A DNA stretch of 44,370 nt. Origin: Acholeplasmatales bacterium (GTDB lineage Bacteria; Bacillota_I; Bacilli_A; Acholeplasmatales; Anaeroplasmataceae). Positions 6,957 through 13,960 of the stretch are shown in pieces. The DNA is taken from contig JAFXUP010000054.1 in assembly GCA_017524905.1 (NCBI GenBank), forward strand, positions 1 to 44,370, given 5' to 3'. The notes beneath the pieces were generated by a model that did no database searches, was not told the origin of the DNA, and saw nothing but the letters and a program-made list of their open reading frames with translations. Position 1 is the first letter of the stretch. Every line of letters begins with the position of its first letter. Position numbers and translations under genes: made by a program.

Positions 6957-8519
6957 ATGACAAGAAGATTAACAAAAAAAGAAATGTGGATATTTGCCAT
7001 TGGTCAATTAGGTTGGTCAATTCTAGGCGGTATCATCAGTGCTTGGCTAGTATCATTTTACTTGCCAACAAAGGATGTAGTAAAAGATGGTTCAGGAAAT
7101 GTTATTAGTACATTTTTTTCTGGCACAGAATTAGACTTTTATACTATTATTAAACCAGGCTTAATTATTGGTGGATTCTTAACAATTTTAGGATTAATTA
7201 CAGCTTTATGTAGATTATGGGATGCAGTATCAGATCCTTTAATTGCTAATTTATCAGACAATTCTAAAAATAAAAAAGGTAGAAGAATTCCATTCATGCG
7301 CTTTGCAGCTATTCCATTTGCTGTAACAACTTTACTAGTATTTATGGCTCCATCATTATTTAATGGTGGTACAGAACCATCTGGTTGGAACGTTGCATGG
7401 GTTGCAGTAATGCTAGTATTATTCTATACATTTATGACTATTTATTGTACACCTTATAATGCTTTAATTTCTGAATTTGGTAAAACACAAGAAGATAGAA
7501 TGAATATTTCAACTTACATTTCATTAACTTATTTTGCTGGTACATTAATTGCATATTTACCATTCGTATTTGCAGGTGTAGTAAGAGGTATGGGTGTAGG
7601 TTATTATTGGAGCTATGTAATTTGTTTTATTCCATTAGTAATTATTGCATGTATTTGTATGTTACTTCCAACATTCTTGTTAAAGGAAACTGATTTTGTT
7701 GAATCAAAGCCAGCTGGAACTAACGCATTTAAATCATTAACAGCTACTTTTAAGAATAAGAATTTCGTTAAATTCTCATTATCAGATGTTATGTATTTCA
7801 TTGGTTTAACATTATTCCAAACAGGTTTACCATTCTTTGTAAAATTAACTATCGGCTTAGATGAAAGCTGGACAATGTATTTATTAGGTGGTATGACAGT
7901 TTTATCTGCATGTTTCTATCCAATTGTATCAAAGCTTGTTTCTAAGTGGGGTAAAAGAAAGCTTGTTATAGCAGGCTTCATTGGTCTTGCATTAGCTTAT
8001 GTAATTACAGCTTTAGCTTATCCAATTACAGGTGGTAAATTATCTGCATTAAGCTATGTTGTAGGTATTTTAATTGTACTTGTTGCTGCATTCCCTATGG
8101 CTTTATTAGGTATCATTCCTCAAGCAATTGTTGCTGACGTTGCTGAAGAAGATTCAATCGTAACTGGTGAAAAAAGAGAAGGTATGTTCTTCGCAGCACG
8201 TACATTTGCTATGAAGCTTGGTCAATCAATTGCTATGCTAGTATTTACTTCACTTGCTGTAATTGGTGCATCAACTATGGAAGAAGAGGTTGATCCAAAC
8301 CAAATTTCAGCTACATGGCAAGGTGTAACAATTGTTGCTTGTGTTGCAGTAGTGTTCTGTTTATTAGGTGCTTTCATTTTATTCTTCTATAATGAAAAGA
8401 AAGTTTTAGCTACTATTGAAAAAGCTCATATTGAAAACGGATTAGAAACTAAAGAAGAAGCTGAAGCAGTTTTAGCTCAAGAAGAAGTTAAAGAAGAAAC
8501 TGTATCTTCAAATGAATAA
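6957..8519 (+). CDS. GPH-family (MelB-type) sugar:cation symporter
   Basis: This is a polytopic membrane protein of 520 residues in the glycoside-pentoside-hexuronide family of the major facilitator superfamily. These carriers import glycosides or related sugars with Na+ or H+. Visible signs are about 12 hydrophobic spans, the early WDAVSDPLIANLSDNSKNKKGRRIPFM block (typical of MelB/GPH loop 2-3), PYNALISEFGKTQEDRMNIS between spans 4 and 5, and VADVAEEDSIVTGEKREGMFFA in the second half. The C-terminal tail is acidic, with many Glu residues. An AGGAGGAAATA site precedes the ATG. Substrate is unknown; the galactokinase downstream suggests a galactose-containing compound, by inference only. Confidence 0.92.
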   Translation: MTRRLTKKEMWIFAIGQLGWSILGGIISAWLVSFYLPTKDVVKDGSGNVISTFFSGTELDFYTIIKPGLIIGGFLTILGLITALCRLWDAVSDPLIANLSDNSKNKKGRRIPFMRFAAIPFAVTTLLVFMAPSLFNGGTEPSGWNVAWVAVMLVLFYTFMTIYCTPYNALISEFGKTQEDRMNISTYISLTYFAGTLIAYLPFVFAGVVRGMGVGYYWSYVICFIPLVIIACICMLLPTFLLKETDFVESKPAGTNAFKSLTATFKNKNFVKFSLSDVMYFIGLTLFQTGLPFFVKLTIGLDESWTMYLLGGMTVLSACFYPIVSKLVSKWGKRKLVIAGFIGLALAYVITALAYPITGGKLSALSYVVGILIVLVAAFPMALLGIIPQAIVADVAEEDSIVTGEKREGMFFAARTFAMKLGQSIAMLVFTSLAVIGASTMEEEVDPNQISATWQGVTIVACVAVVFCLLGAFILFFYNEKKVLATIEKAHIENGLETKEEAEAVLAQEEVKEETVSSNE

Positions 8520-8551
8520 CTAAACTAAAAATATTTTTTTTGGAGAAGATT

Positions 8552-10000
8552 ATGGATAAATCAAGTGTAATTTTTAATAATAAAATTGATAAAAAAACAA
8601 TTAAAAAAGCTAATAAATCTAAAAGAAAATATCAAAAAGCCTTTGGTGATGATTCTAAAGCTGATTATAAATTAGGATTTAAGCCAATTGACACATTAGA
8701 TTTTATTGGAGCAAAAAATATTGTATTTTCTGATAAGAATGAAGAATTGCCTAAAAATGCTCTAATTGTTGGTAACATTCGTATGGGATTCGGTCATTAC
8801 CGAATCTCCATTGCGATGGCATCAGCTGCTAAAGCCTTAGGCTATGAACCTTATTGGTTAGATTTAGCATCTTTTGATGCTACAGGTTCTAAAATGATTA
8901 GAAAGCAAAATGATATGTATTCTTTGGCATCAAGAATAAGCCAAAAATCTAAATTATTTAATCATTTTTTATGGGAACCATTAAATTCTGAAGGATTTAA
9001 AAAGATAACTTATAATGCAGTAGATCAAAAAAATTCTGAATTATTAGTTCCTATCTTTAAATATTTACCAAAGGATGTTCCTTATATCGCAACACATGTA
9101 TGGCCTTCTCAAGGTGCGATTCATGCAGGTTTAACTCATGTTGTTAATGCTATTCCTGATAACTGGCCAATGGGCTTACATTTATCAGAAGGAGCTATTC
9201 ATGCTGTACAAACACCATTTGCTTATTTAGGATATAAAATGCTAAATGGCTTTGCTAAAAAGCCTTTAAATGGTATTCCTGAAGCTGATTTAAAAATGGT
9301 TGGAAGATATGTAGATCATGAATTATTAGTTAATTTAGAGGAGGATAATAATAAAAGATTAAACCGTATTAAAAATAATAAGCCTTTAAGATTATTATTT
9401 ACAGTAGGTGGAGCTGGTGCTGGTTTTGATATGTTCTTAGGAATGATTAAGCATTTACTTCCTTATGTAAAGGAAAAGAAGGTTACATTATTTATTAATT
9501 TTGGTGATCATGAGGATGTTTATAATAAGATGATTAAAAAACTTCCTGAAGTAAAATCTTACAAAACATATTTTAATCAATATAATGAATTTAAAGATTT
9601 CGTTAAGGATGCATATAATGATGATGATTTAACTGGTATTTATTCAATTTGTAATAAGGATATATTCCAAGCAGTATACTCAACAAATTTATTAATGCCA
9701 GCATCAGATTTATTAATTACTAAACCATCAGAATTAGTATATTACCCTATTCCAAAGGTGTTTATGAGACATATTGGTGGCCATGAGGTATATGGTGCTG
9801 TAAATGGTCAAGAATTAGGTGATTCAACATTTGAATGCCCTAAATTAGACCAAATCAATCAAATGCTTGATAGATTATTAAGTGATAAAGAAATCATTTC
9901 TCATATGGTTCTACAAATTAATAAATTAAAAGAAGCAGGTTATTATAATGGAGCTTACGAATGTGTTAAGCTTGCAGTAGGTGATAAAATTGAAAAATAA
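8552..10000 (+). CDS. GT-B-like glycosyltransferase-related protein, unknown family
   Basis: This 482-residue soluble protein does not match a family I can name with confidence. The start ATG at 8552 has TTTGGAGAAG upstream; an in-frame TTG at 8540 overlaps that site and is rejected. After a basic N-terminal tail it has ALIVGNIRMGFGHYRISIAM (about 70-90), like the first loop of MurG/MGDG-synthase-type GT-B enzymes. A second half follows with LLFTVGGAGAGFDMFLGMIK (about 280) and MPASDLLITKPSELVYYP (about 388), where GT28-like proteins bind the sugar nucleotide. It has no membrane spans. It lies between a sugar symporter and a galactokinase whose start overlaps its 3' end, so a role in making or breaking a galactoside is plausible but unproven. 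Confidence 0.75.
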   Translation: MDKSSVIFNNKIDKKTIKKANKSKRKYQKAFGDDSKADYKLGFKPIDTLDFIGAKNIVFSDKNEELPKNALIVGNIRMGFGHYRISIAMASAAKALGYEPYWLDLASFDATGSKMIRKQNDMYSLASRISQKSKLFNHFLWEPLNSEGFKKITYNAVDQKNSELLVPIFKYLPKDVPYIATHVWPSQGAIHAGLTHVVNAIPDNWPMGLHLSEGAIHAVQTPFAYLGYKMLNGFAKKPLNGIPEADLKMVGRYVDHELLVNLEEDNNKRLNRIKNNKPLRLLFTVGGAGAGFDMFLGMIKHLLPYVKEKKVTLFINFGDHEDVYNKMIKKLPEVKSYKTYFNQYNEFKDFVKDAYNDDDLTGIYSICNKDIFQAVYSTNLLMPASDLLITKPSELVYYPIPKVFMRHIGGHEVYGAVNGQELGDSTFECPKLDQINQMLDRLLSDKEIISHMVLQINKLKEAGYYNGAYECVKLAVGDKIEK

Positions 10001-11108
10001 TTATAATATCTATGAAGCACCAGCAAGAATCAATCTTATTGGTGAGCATATAGATTATAATGGCGGTATGGTTATGCCAGCTGCCATTAGTTTAAGAACA
10101 AGAGCTAAATTTAAATTAAGAGATGATTTAAAAATCATTTTAGATTCAGAAAATACAGATTTACATGTAGAAAGAGATTTAAATGATTTAGGCTATGATA
10201 AAAAATATGATTGGGCTAATTATCCTGTTGGAGTTATTTATACATTAATTCAAAAAGGATATAAGATTGATAAAGGATTTGAAATCATTTTTGATTCAAA
10301 TATACCTTTAGGTTCAGGCTTATCAAGCTCAGCTTCAATTTTAGTTTTAACTTGCTATGCTTTAAATTCTGAATTTAATTTAGGAATAAATAATAAAGAT
10401 ATAGCTTTAATTTCTCAAGAAATAGAAGTTAAATATTGTGGCTTATCATGTGGTATTATGGATGAGGCAATTATTGCTTTAGGTAAGAAAAATCATGCTA
10501 TTTTATTAGATTGTGCTAAATTTGATTATCAATATATACCAATTGATTTTAAGAATTATACAATTGCTGTATTACAGACTAATAAAAAAAGAGCTTTAAC
10601 TGAATCAAATTATAATCAAAGAGTCCAAGAGTGTAATAAAGCATTAAATATTTTAAAGCCTAAATACAATATCAATAATTTATGCGAATTAAAATCAACT
10701 GAATTAGATAATATTAAAGCTTTAATTAATGATGATGTAATCTATAGAAGAGTAAAGCATGTAATTTGTGAAAACGAAAGAGTTTATGCTTTTAAGGATG
10801 CTTTAATTAATAATGATTTAGTTAAATTAGGAAAATTATTAAATGAAAGCCATGAATCATTAAAAAATGATTATGAAACATCAGGTATACATCTAGATAC
10901 AATTGTAAAGGCATCTCAAGAATTTAAGGATTGCTTAGGTGCTAGAATGACTGGTGCTGGATTTGGTGGCTGTGCAATAGCTTTAGTAAAAAAATCATCA
11001 TTTGATGAATTTAAAAAGATTGTAGAAGCTAAATATTATGAAAAAACAGGCATCAACGCTTTAATTTATCTAGTTGATATTTCAGATGGACCTAAAAAAG
11101 TAATTTAA
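9990..11108 (+). CDS. galK: Galactokinase (GHMP kinase family)
   Basis: It phosphorylates galactose at C1 with ATP in the cytosol. The GHMP motifs are present in order: APARINLIGEHIDYNGG near residue 10, PLGSGLSSSAS near 105, CGIMDEAIIALG near 153 with the catalytic Asp kept, and ARMTGAGFGGCAIAL near 315. The start is likely TTG at 9990, with AGGTGAT six bases before it. GTG at 9981 lies inside that site and is less likely. The gene overlaps the GT-like gene by 11 nt, indicating translational coupling. Neither galT nor galE is in the cassette. The usual Gln after the catalytic Asp is Glu here, so a related sugar substrate is possible. Confidence 0.88.
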   Translation: MKNNYNIYEAPARINLIGEHIDYNGGMVMPAAISLRTRAKFKLRDDLKIILDSENTDLHVERDLNDLGYDKKYDWANYPVGVIYTLIQKGYKIDKGFEIIFDSNIPLGSGLSSSASILVLTCYALNSEFNLGINNKDIALISQEIEVKYCGLSCGIMDEAIIALGKKNHAILLDCAKFDYQYIPIDFKNYTIAVLQTNKKRALTESNYNQRVQECNKALNILKPKYNINNLCELKSTELDNIKALINDDVIYRRVKHVICENERVYAFKDALINNDLVKLGKLLNESHESLKNDYETSGIHLDTIVKASQEFKDCLGARMTGAGFGGCAIALVKKSSFDEFKKIVEAKYYEKTGINALIYLVDISDGPKKVI

Positions 11109-11125
11109 TATTTAATTTTGAAATT

Positions 11126-11149
11126 AAGACCATTTTTATGGTCTTTTTT
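11126..11149 (+). terminator. Terminator of the tetR-galK operon
   Basis: AAGACCAT (11126-11133) pairs with ATGGTCTT (11138-11145), followed by a T-run. Confidence 0.9.
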
Positions 11150-11219
11150 CATTTGTTTTTTATACAAATATAAATTTTTATGTTGCACAATTTATAAAAT
11201 AAATATGTTAATATGACAT

Positions 11220-11225
11220 TATAAT
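11220..11225 (+). promoter_or_regulatory. Possible -10 of the lipoprotein nucleosidase gene
   Basis: TATAAT lies 35 nt before the ATG, with no good -35 at the right distance. An alternative is TTGCAC at 11183-11188 with TATGTT at 11204-11209. The remaining intergenic bases are AT-rich without other signals. Confidence 0.35.
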
Positions 11226-11254
11226 AAAAAGGTTATTTTTTATGGGAGATTATT

Positions 11255-12052
11255 ATGAAAAGATTATTTAAGATTTCTTTAATGCCATTAATTATATTCT
11301 TTATATTTATTGTTTCTAGCTGTGATAGAAATGATAAAAAAGAATATATAGGAATTATTTCAGCTATGGATAATGAAATTGAAATTTTAGTAAATGAAAC
11401 TGAAGTTGAAAGAATAGATGAAATTGGTGGAATAGATTATATTATAGGAAAATTAGCTAATAAAAATGTTGTTATAGCTAAAGCTGGTATAGGAAAAATT
11501 AGATCTTCATCAGGTATAACTTCAATGATTAATAATTATAATATTTCTAAAGTATTATTTACTGGTGTTGCAGGAGGAATTTTAGATTCTGAAAAAATTT
11601 TAGATGTTGTTGTTGCTACAAAGCTTGTAGAACATGATTATGGTAGAATTGAAAATAGTGGCTTTATTTGGACTAAAGGAGATCCTGGAATTTCAAAATC
11701 AGAAGGCGATTATTATGAATGTGATTCTAAATTAGTAAATTTAGCATATGAAGTGGCACAAGAGGTAGTCGGAGAGAATCATACCTTTAAAGGGGTTATC
11801 GCAACAGGAGATCAATTTGTTGCAAATGAAGAATATGTTAAAAAGCTTGAAGAAGATTTTGATGCATATGCATGTGAAATGGAAGGTGCATCAATTGCTG
11901 TTGTTTGTACTAATTATGATATACCTTTTGTTGTAATACGTACATTAAGTGATAAGGCTGATGGTAATGCTCATGAAAGCTATGAGGAATTTAGCGATGA
12001 GGCTGCTATAAATTCAAGTCTTATAATAATTAAAATGTTAAGTAGCCTTTAA
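11255..12052 (+). CDS. Predicted lipoprotein MTA/SAH nucleosidase
   Basis: Enzymes of this family cleave adenine from 5'-methylthioadenosine and S-adenosylhomocysteine. The mature part carries the fold and key residues: IGIISAMDNEIEIL with the catalytic-base Glu near residue 41, FTGVAGGI, KLVEHDYG, ATGDQFVA, CEMEGASIA near 206 (ribose-binding Glu), and RTLSDKADGNAH near 228 with the catalytic Asp. What is unusual is the N-terminus: a positively charged start, a hydrophobic stretch and the lipobox VSSC with Cys23. The enzyme should therefore be exported and lipid-anchored, whereas ordinary MtnN is cytosolic. The ATG follows GGGAGATTATT. It is a single gene with no methionine-salvage neighbours. 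Confidence 0.85.
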   Translation: MKRLFKISLMPLIIFFIFIVSSCDRNDKKEYIGIISAMDNEIEILVNETEVERIDEIGGIDYIIGKLANKNVVIAKAGIGKIRSSSGITSMINNYNISKVLFTGVAGGILDSEKILDVVVATKLVEHDYGRIENSGFIWTKGDPGISKSEGDYYECDSKLVNLAYEVAQEVVGENHTFKGVIATGDQFVANEEYVKKLEEDFDAYACEMEGASIAVVCTNYDIPFVVIRTLSDKADGNAHESYEEFSDEAAINSSLIIIKMLSSL

Positions 12053-12161
12053 TTAAAAAATTAAAAGTATTTAATATAAATATTGTAATTTACTCTTAAT
12101 TAATTTAAAATAACAATAGGGAGCTATTTTTTATTATTTTTATTAATTGAGGGAATTGCTT

Positions 12162-13217
12162 ATGGGATATGAAAACAAAGAAGAGGTATTAAAAAATAAC
12201 CTTATTTATCAAAAAGATTTTAAGGTTTATTTTGACAATTTAACAAAAACATTATCTAAAACTACAATAGATAAGATTATCAGAAATTTAATCGCTATTG
12301 ATGAGAAATTCTCATTAATGGTTTTTGATATTGATAATTTTAAAACAATTACTGATTCTTTTGGACATGAAAGTGCTGATGAGGTTTTAAGAATTGTTGC
12401 TGATACACTTGTTGATGTTTTAAAGGATGATGCATTAGTTGGTAGATATGGTGCAGATGATTTTGTTGTTTTAACAAAAGCATATGATTATAATGGCTTA
12501 TGGAAATTCTGTCGTACTGCAATGGAAGCTGTAAGAAGTATAAAATCACCTTTAAAGAATTTTAATGTTACATTAACATGTGGTGCAGCTACTTTTCCAA
12601 AGGATGCTGAAACTTATGATGATTTATTTTTAAAAATAGATAAAGCATTATATAGAGGTAAGCTAAAGGGAAAGAATTGCTTTATTGTTTATATTGATGC
12701 TTTACATGGAAATATTGATGTATCAAATAGAATGGAAAGAAGTACTCCATTAATTGGCTATTGTCATAGAGAATTAATGGGTAAGGATAGCTTAACTGAA
12801 AAGATTAGAGTATGTAATAAATTCTTATGTGATTTATTTTTACTTGATAGCTATTTTTATGATGCAGAAAAGAATAAATTCAAAATTATTATTGGTGAAA
12901 ATAATTTAAAAAAATCAAAAGAAGATTTATTTTCTGAGCTATTAGTAAAAGATGATATAGTAACAGTTAATGATTGCTCTAAATTAATTAAAGATCATCC
13001 TAAGCTACATGAATATTGCTGGGATAATAATATTAAATCATTTACATTATTAAAAGCTTATGCATATGATAAATATTATGGATATTGTCTTTACGTTGAT
13101 AAAAACTCAAAAAGAGTATGGAATACAGAAGATAAAATCTTATTAAGCTATATTGTTCATATGATTTCAACAATAAGATATTTAACAGAAAAAAAGAAAA
13201 GAACTAAGAAAAAATAA
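12162..13217 (+). CDS. GGDEF-domain protein with degenerate active site, plus C-terminal GAF-like domain
   Basis: The start ATG at 12162 has TTGAGGGAA upstream; an earlier in-frame TTG lies inside this site. Residues about 20-175 form a GGDEF domain, with FDIDNFK (Asp56, Asp58), a DSFGHESADEVL helix, and the signature loop GADDF at residues 97-101 in place of GGDEF. Changing the fourth position from Glu to Asp, plus Gly to Ala, suggests weak or lost diguanylate cyclase activity. No RxxD inhibitory site precedes it. Residues about 205-340 resemble a GAF-type sensor domain, and the C-terminus is basic. There are no membrane spans. It may act as a nucleotide-binding sensor; partners are unknown. 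Confidence 0.85.
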   Translation: MGYENKEEVLKNNLIYQKDFKVYFDNLTKTLSKTTIDKIIRNLIAIDEKFSLMVFDIDNFKTITDSFGHESADEVLRIVADTLVDVLKDDALVGRYGADDFVVLTKAYDYNGLWKFCRTAMEAVRSIKSPLKNFNVTLTCGAATFPKDAETYDDLFLKIDKALYRGKLKGKNCFIVYIDALHGNIDVSNRMERSTPLIGYCHRELMGKDSLTEKIRVCNKFLCDLFLLDSYFYDAEKNKFKIIIGENNLKKSKEDLFSELLVKDDIVTVNDCSKLIKDHPKLHEYCWDNNIKSFTLLKAYAYDKYYGYCLYVDKNSKRVWNTEDKILLSYIVHMISTIRYLTEKKKRTKKK

Positions 13218-13222
13218 AATTT

Positions 13223-13248
13223 AACCATCCTTAAAGGATGGTTTTTTA
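13223..13248 (+). terminator. Terminator of the GGDEF gene
   Basis: AACCATCC, TTAAA and GGATGGTT form a perfect 8-bp stem followed by TTTTTT-rich sequence. Confidence 0.92.
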
Positions 13249-13277
13249 TTGAAATAAATATTAGAATAAACTATAAT
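13249..13277 (+). promoter_or_regulatory. Promoter of the Ala-rich membrane protein gene
   Basis: TTGAAA (13249-13254), 17 nt, TATAAT (13272-13277). It begins directly after the preceding terminator. Confidence 0.75.
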
Positions 13278-13317
13278 TAAAGAGTAATTAAATAATTCGG
13301 GGAAGGAGGGTTATATT

Positions 13318-13842
13318 ATGGCAAAGAAAAGTAATAATAACACTGTTAAATTATTAGTTATGTGCGCTGAAATTGTTTTAGCTTTAGTTGCAGTAATTTT
13401 ATTAATTGCTACTCCAGCTGTAACATATACAATGTCTTCAGGCTTATTAGGCTCTAAAACAACTTATACAGTTGCTGGTGCTGCTGCAATTTTCGGTTCA
13501 AAAGATCCAGAATATGCTTTAACTTGGGCAGGCTTATTATCATTTATTTTTGTTGCATGTGCATTAGTGATTTTACTAGTATTGTGCTGCTTAACATTAG
13601 CAAAGAAGAAATTCGCTTTAGCTGGTATTTGTAAGTTTGTTGCTGCAGGCTTATTAATCGTTGCTGGTGTATTTGTATTCTTTGAAGTTGCTGCATTTAA
13701 AGCTGCAAACGGTGATGCTTCATTCTCTTGGGGTAGCATTGCAAATGCAACTTATGCATTAGGTGCTGGTTGGTTAATTTCTGGTATCTTATCAATTGTT
13801 GCTGGTGGCTTATCATGCGCAGAAGCATTCTTAAAGAAGTAA
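13318..13842 (+). CDS. Four-span Ala/Gly-rich membrane protein of unknown function
   Basis: This 174-residue protein has a short Lys/Asn-rich start and four predicted membrane spans (about 10-32, 65-92, 97-122 and 140-168). Its composition is very high in Ala, Leu, Gly and Val. The loop after span 1 is polar and contains SSGLLGSKTTYTVAG. The ribosome binding site GGAAGGAGGG is one of the strongest in the window and the promoter is near consensus, so it should be well expressed. No catalytic motif is visible, and I do not recognise the family. It stands alone between two terminators. Confidence 0.8.
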   Translation: MAKKSNNNTVKLLVMCAEIVLALVAVILLIATPAVTYTMSSGLLGSKTTYTVAGAAAIFGSKDPEYALTWAGLLSFIFVACALVILLVLCCLTLAKKKFALAGICKFVAAGLLIVAGVFVFFEVAAFKAANGDASFSWGSIANATYALGAGWLISGILSIVAGGLSCAEAFLKK

Positions 13843-13851
13843 TAAGAACTT

Positions 13852-13876
13852 AGCTTACCTTATGGTAAGCTTTTTC
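13852..13876 (+). terminator. Terminator of the Ala-rich membrane protein gene
   Basis: AGCTTACC, TTAT and GGTAAGCT form a perfect stem, then TTTTTC. Confidence 0.9.
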
Positions 13877-13930
13877 TTTTCTTCTAAAACATTTTCATAA
13901 AAAAATCATTAAAATCACACAATTTAATGT

Positions 13931-13936
13931 TATAAT
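13931..13936 (+). promoter_or_regulatory. -10 element of the S41 lipoprotein gene
   Basis: TATAAT lies 25 nt before the ATG. No convincing -35 is present (ATTAAA at the expected spacing). Confidence 0.45.
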
Positions 13937-13960
13937 TAGAATACTTAGGAGTGATTATAA

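Noticed and set aside
8540..8551. Earlier TTG start for the GT-like gene, and similar early starts at 12147, 15734, 20483, 26429, 33288
   Set aside because: In each case the early start overlaps the Shine-Dalgarno or promoter of a better-placed start downstream.
12052..12070. AT-only hairpin after the nucleosidase gene as a terminator
   Set aside because: TTTAATT/AATTAAA has no G-C pairs and no T-run after it, so it was not listed.
13464..13739. 91-residue minus-strand ORF opposite the Ala-rich membrane protein
   Set aside because: It is an antisense reading of Ala/Val-rich codons and has no independent support.
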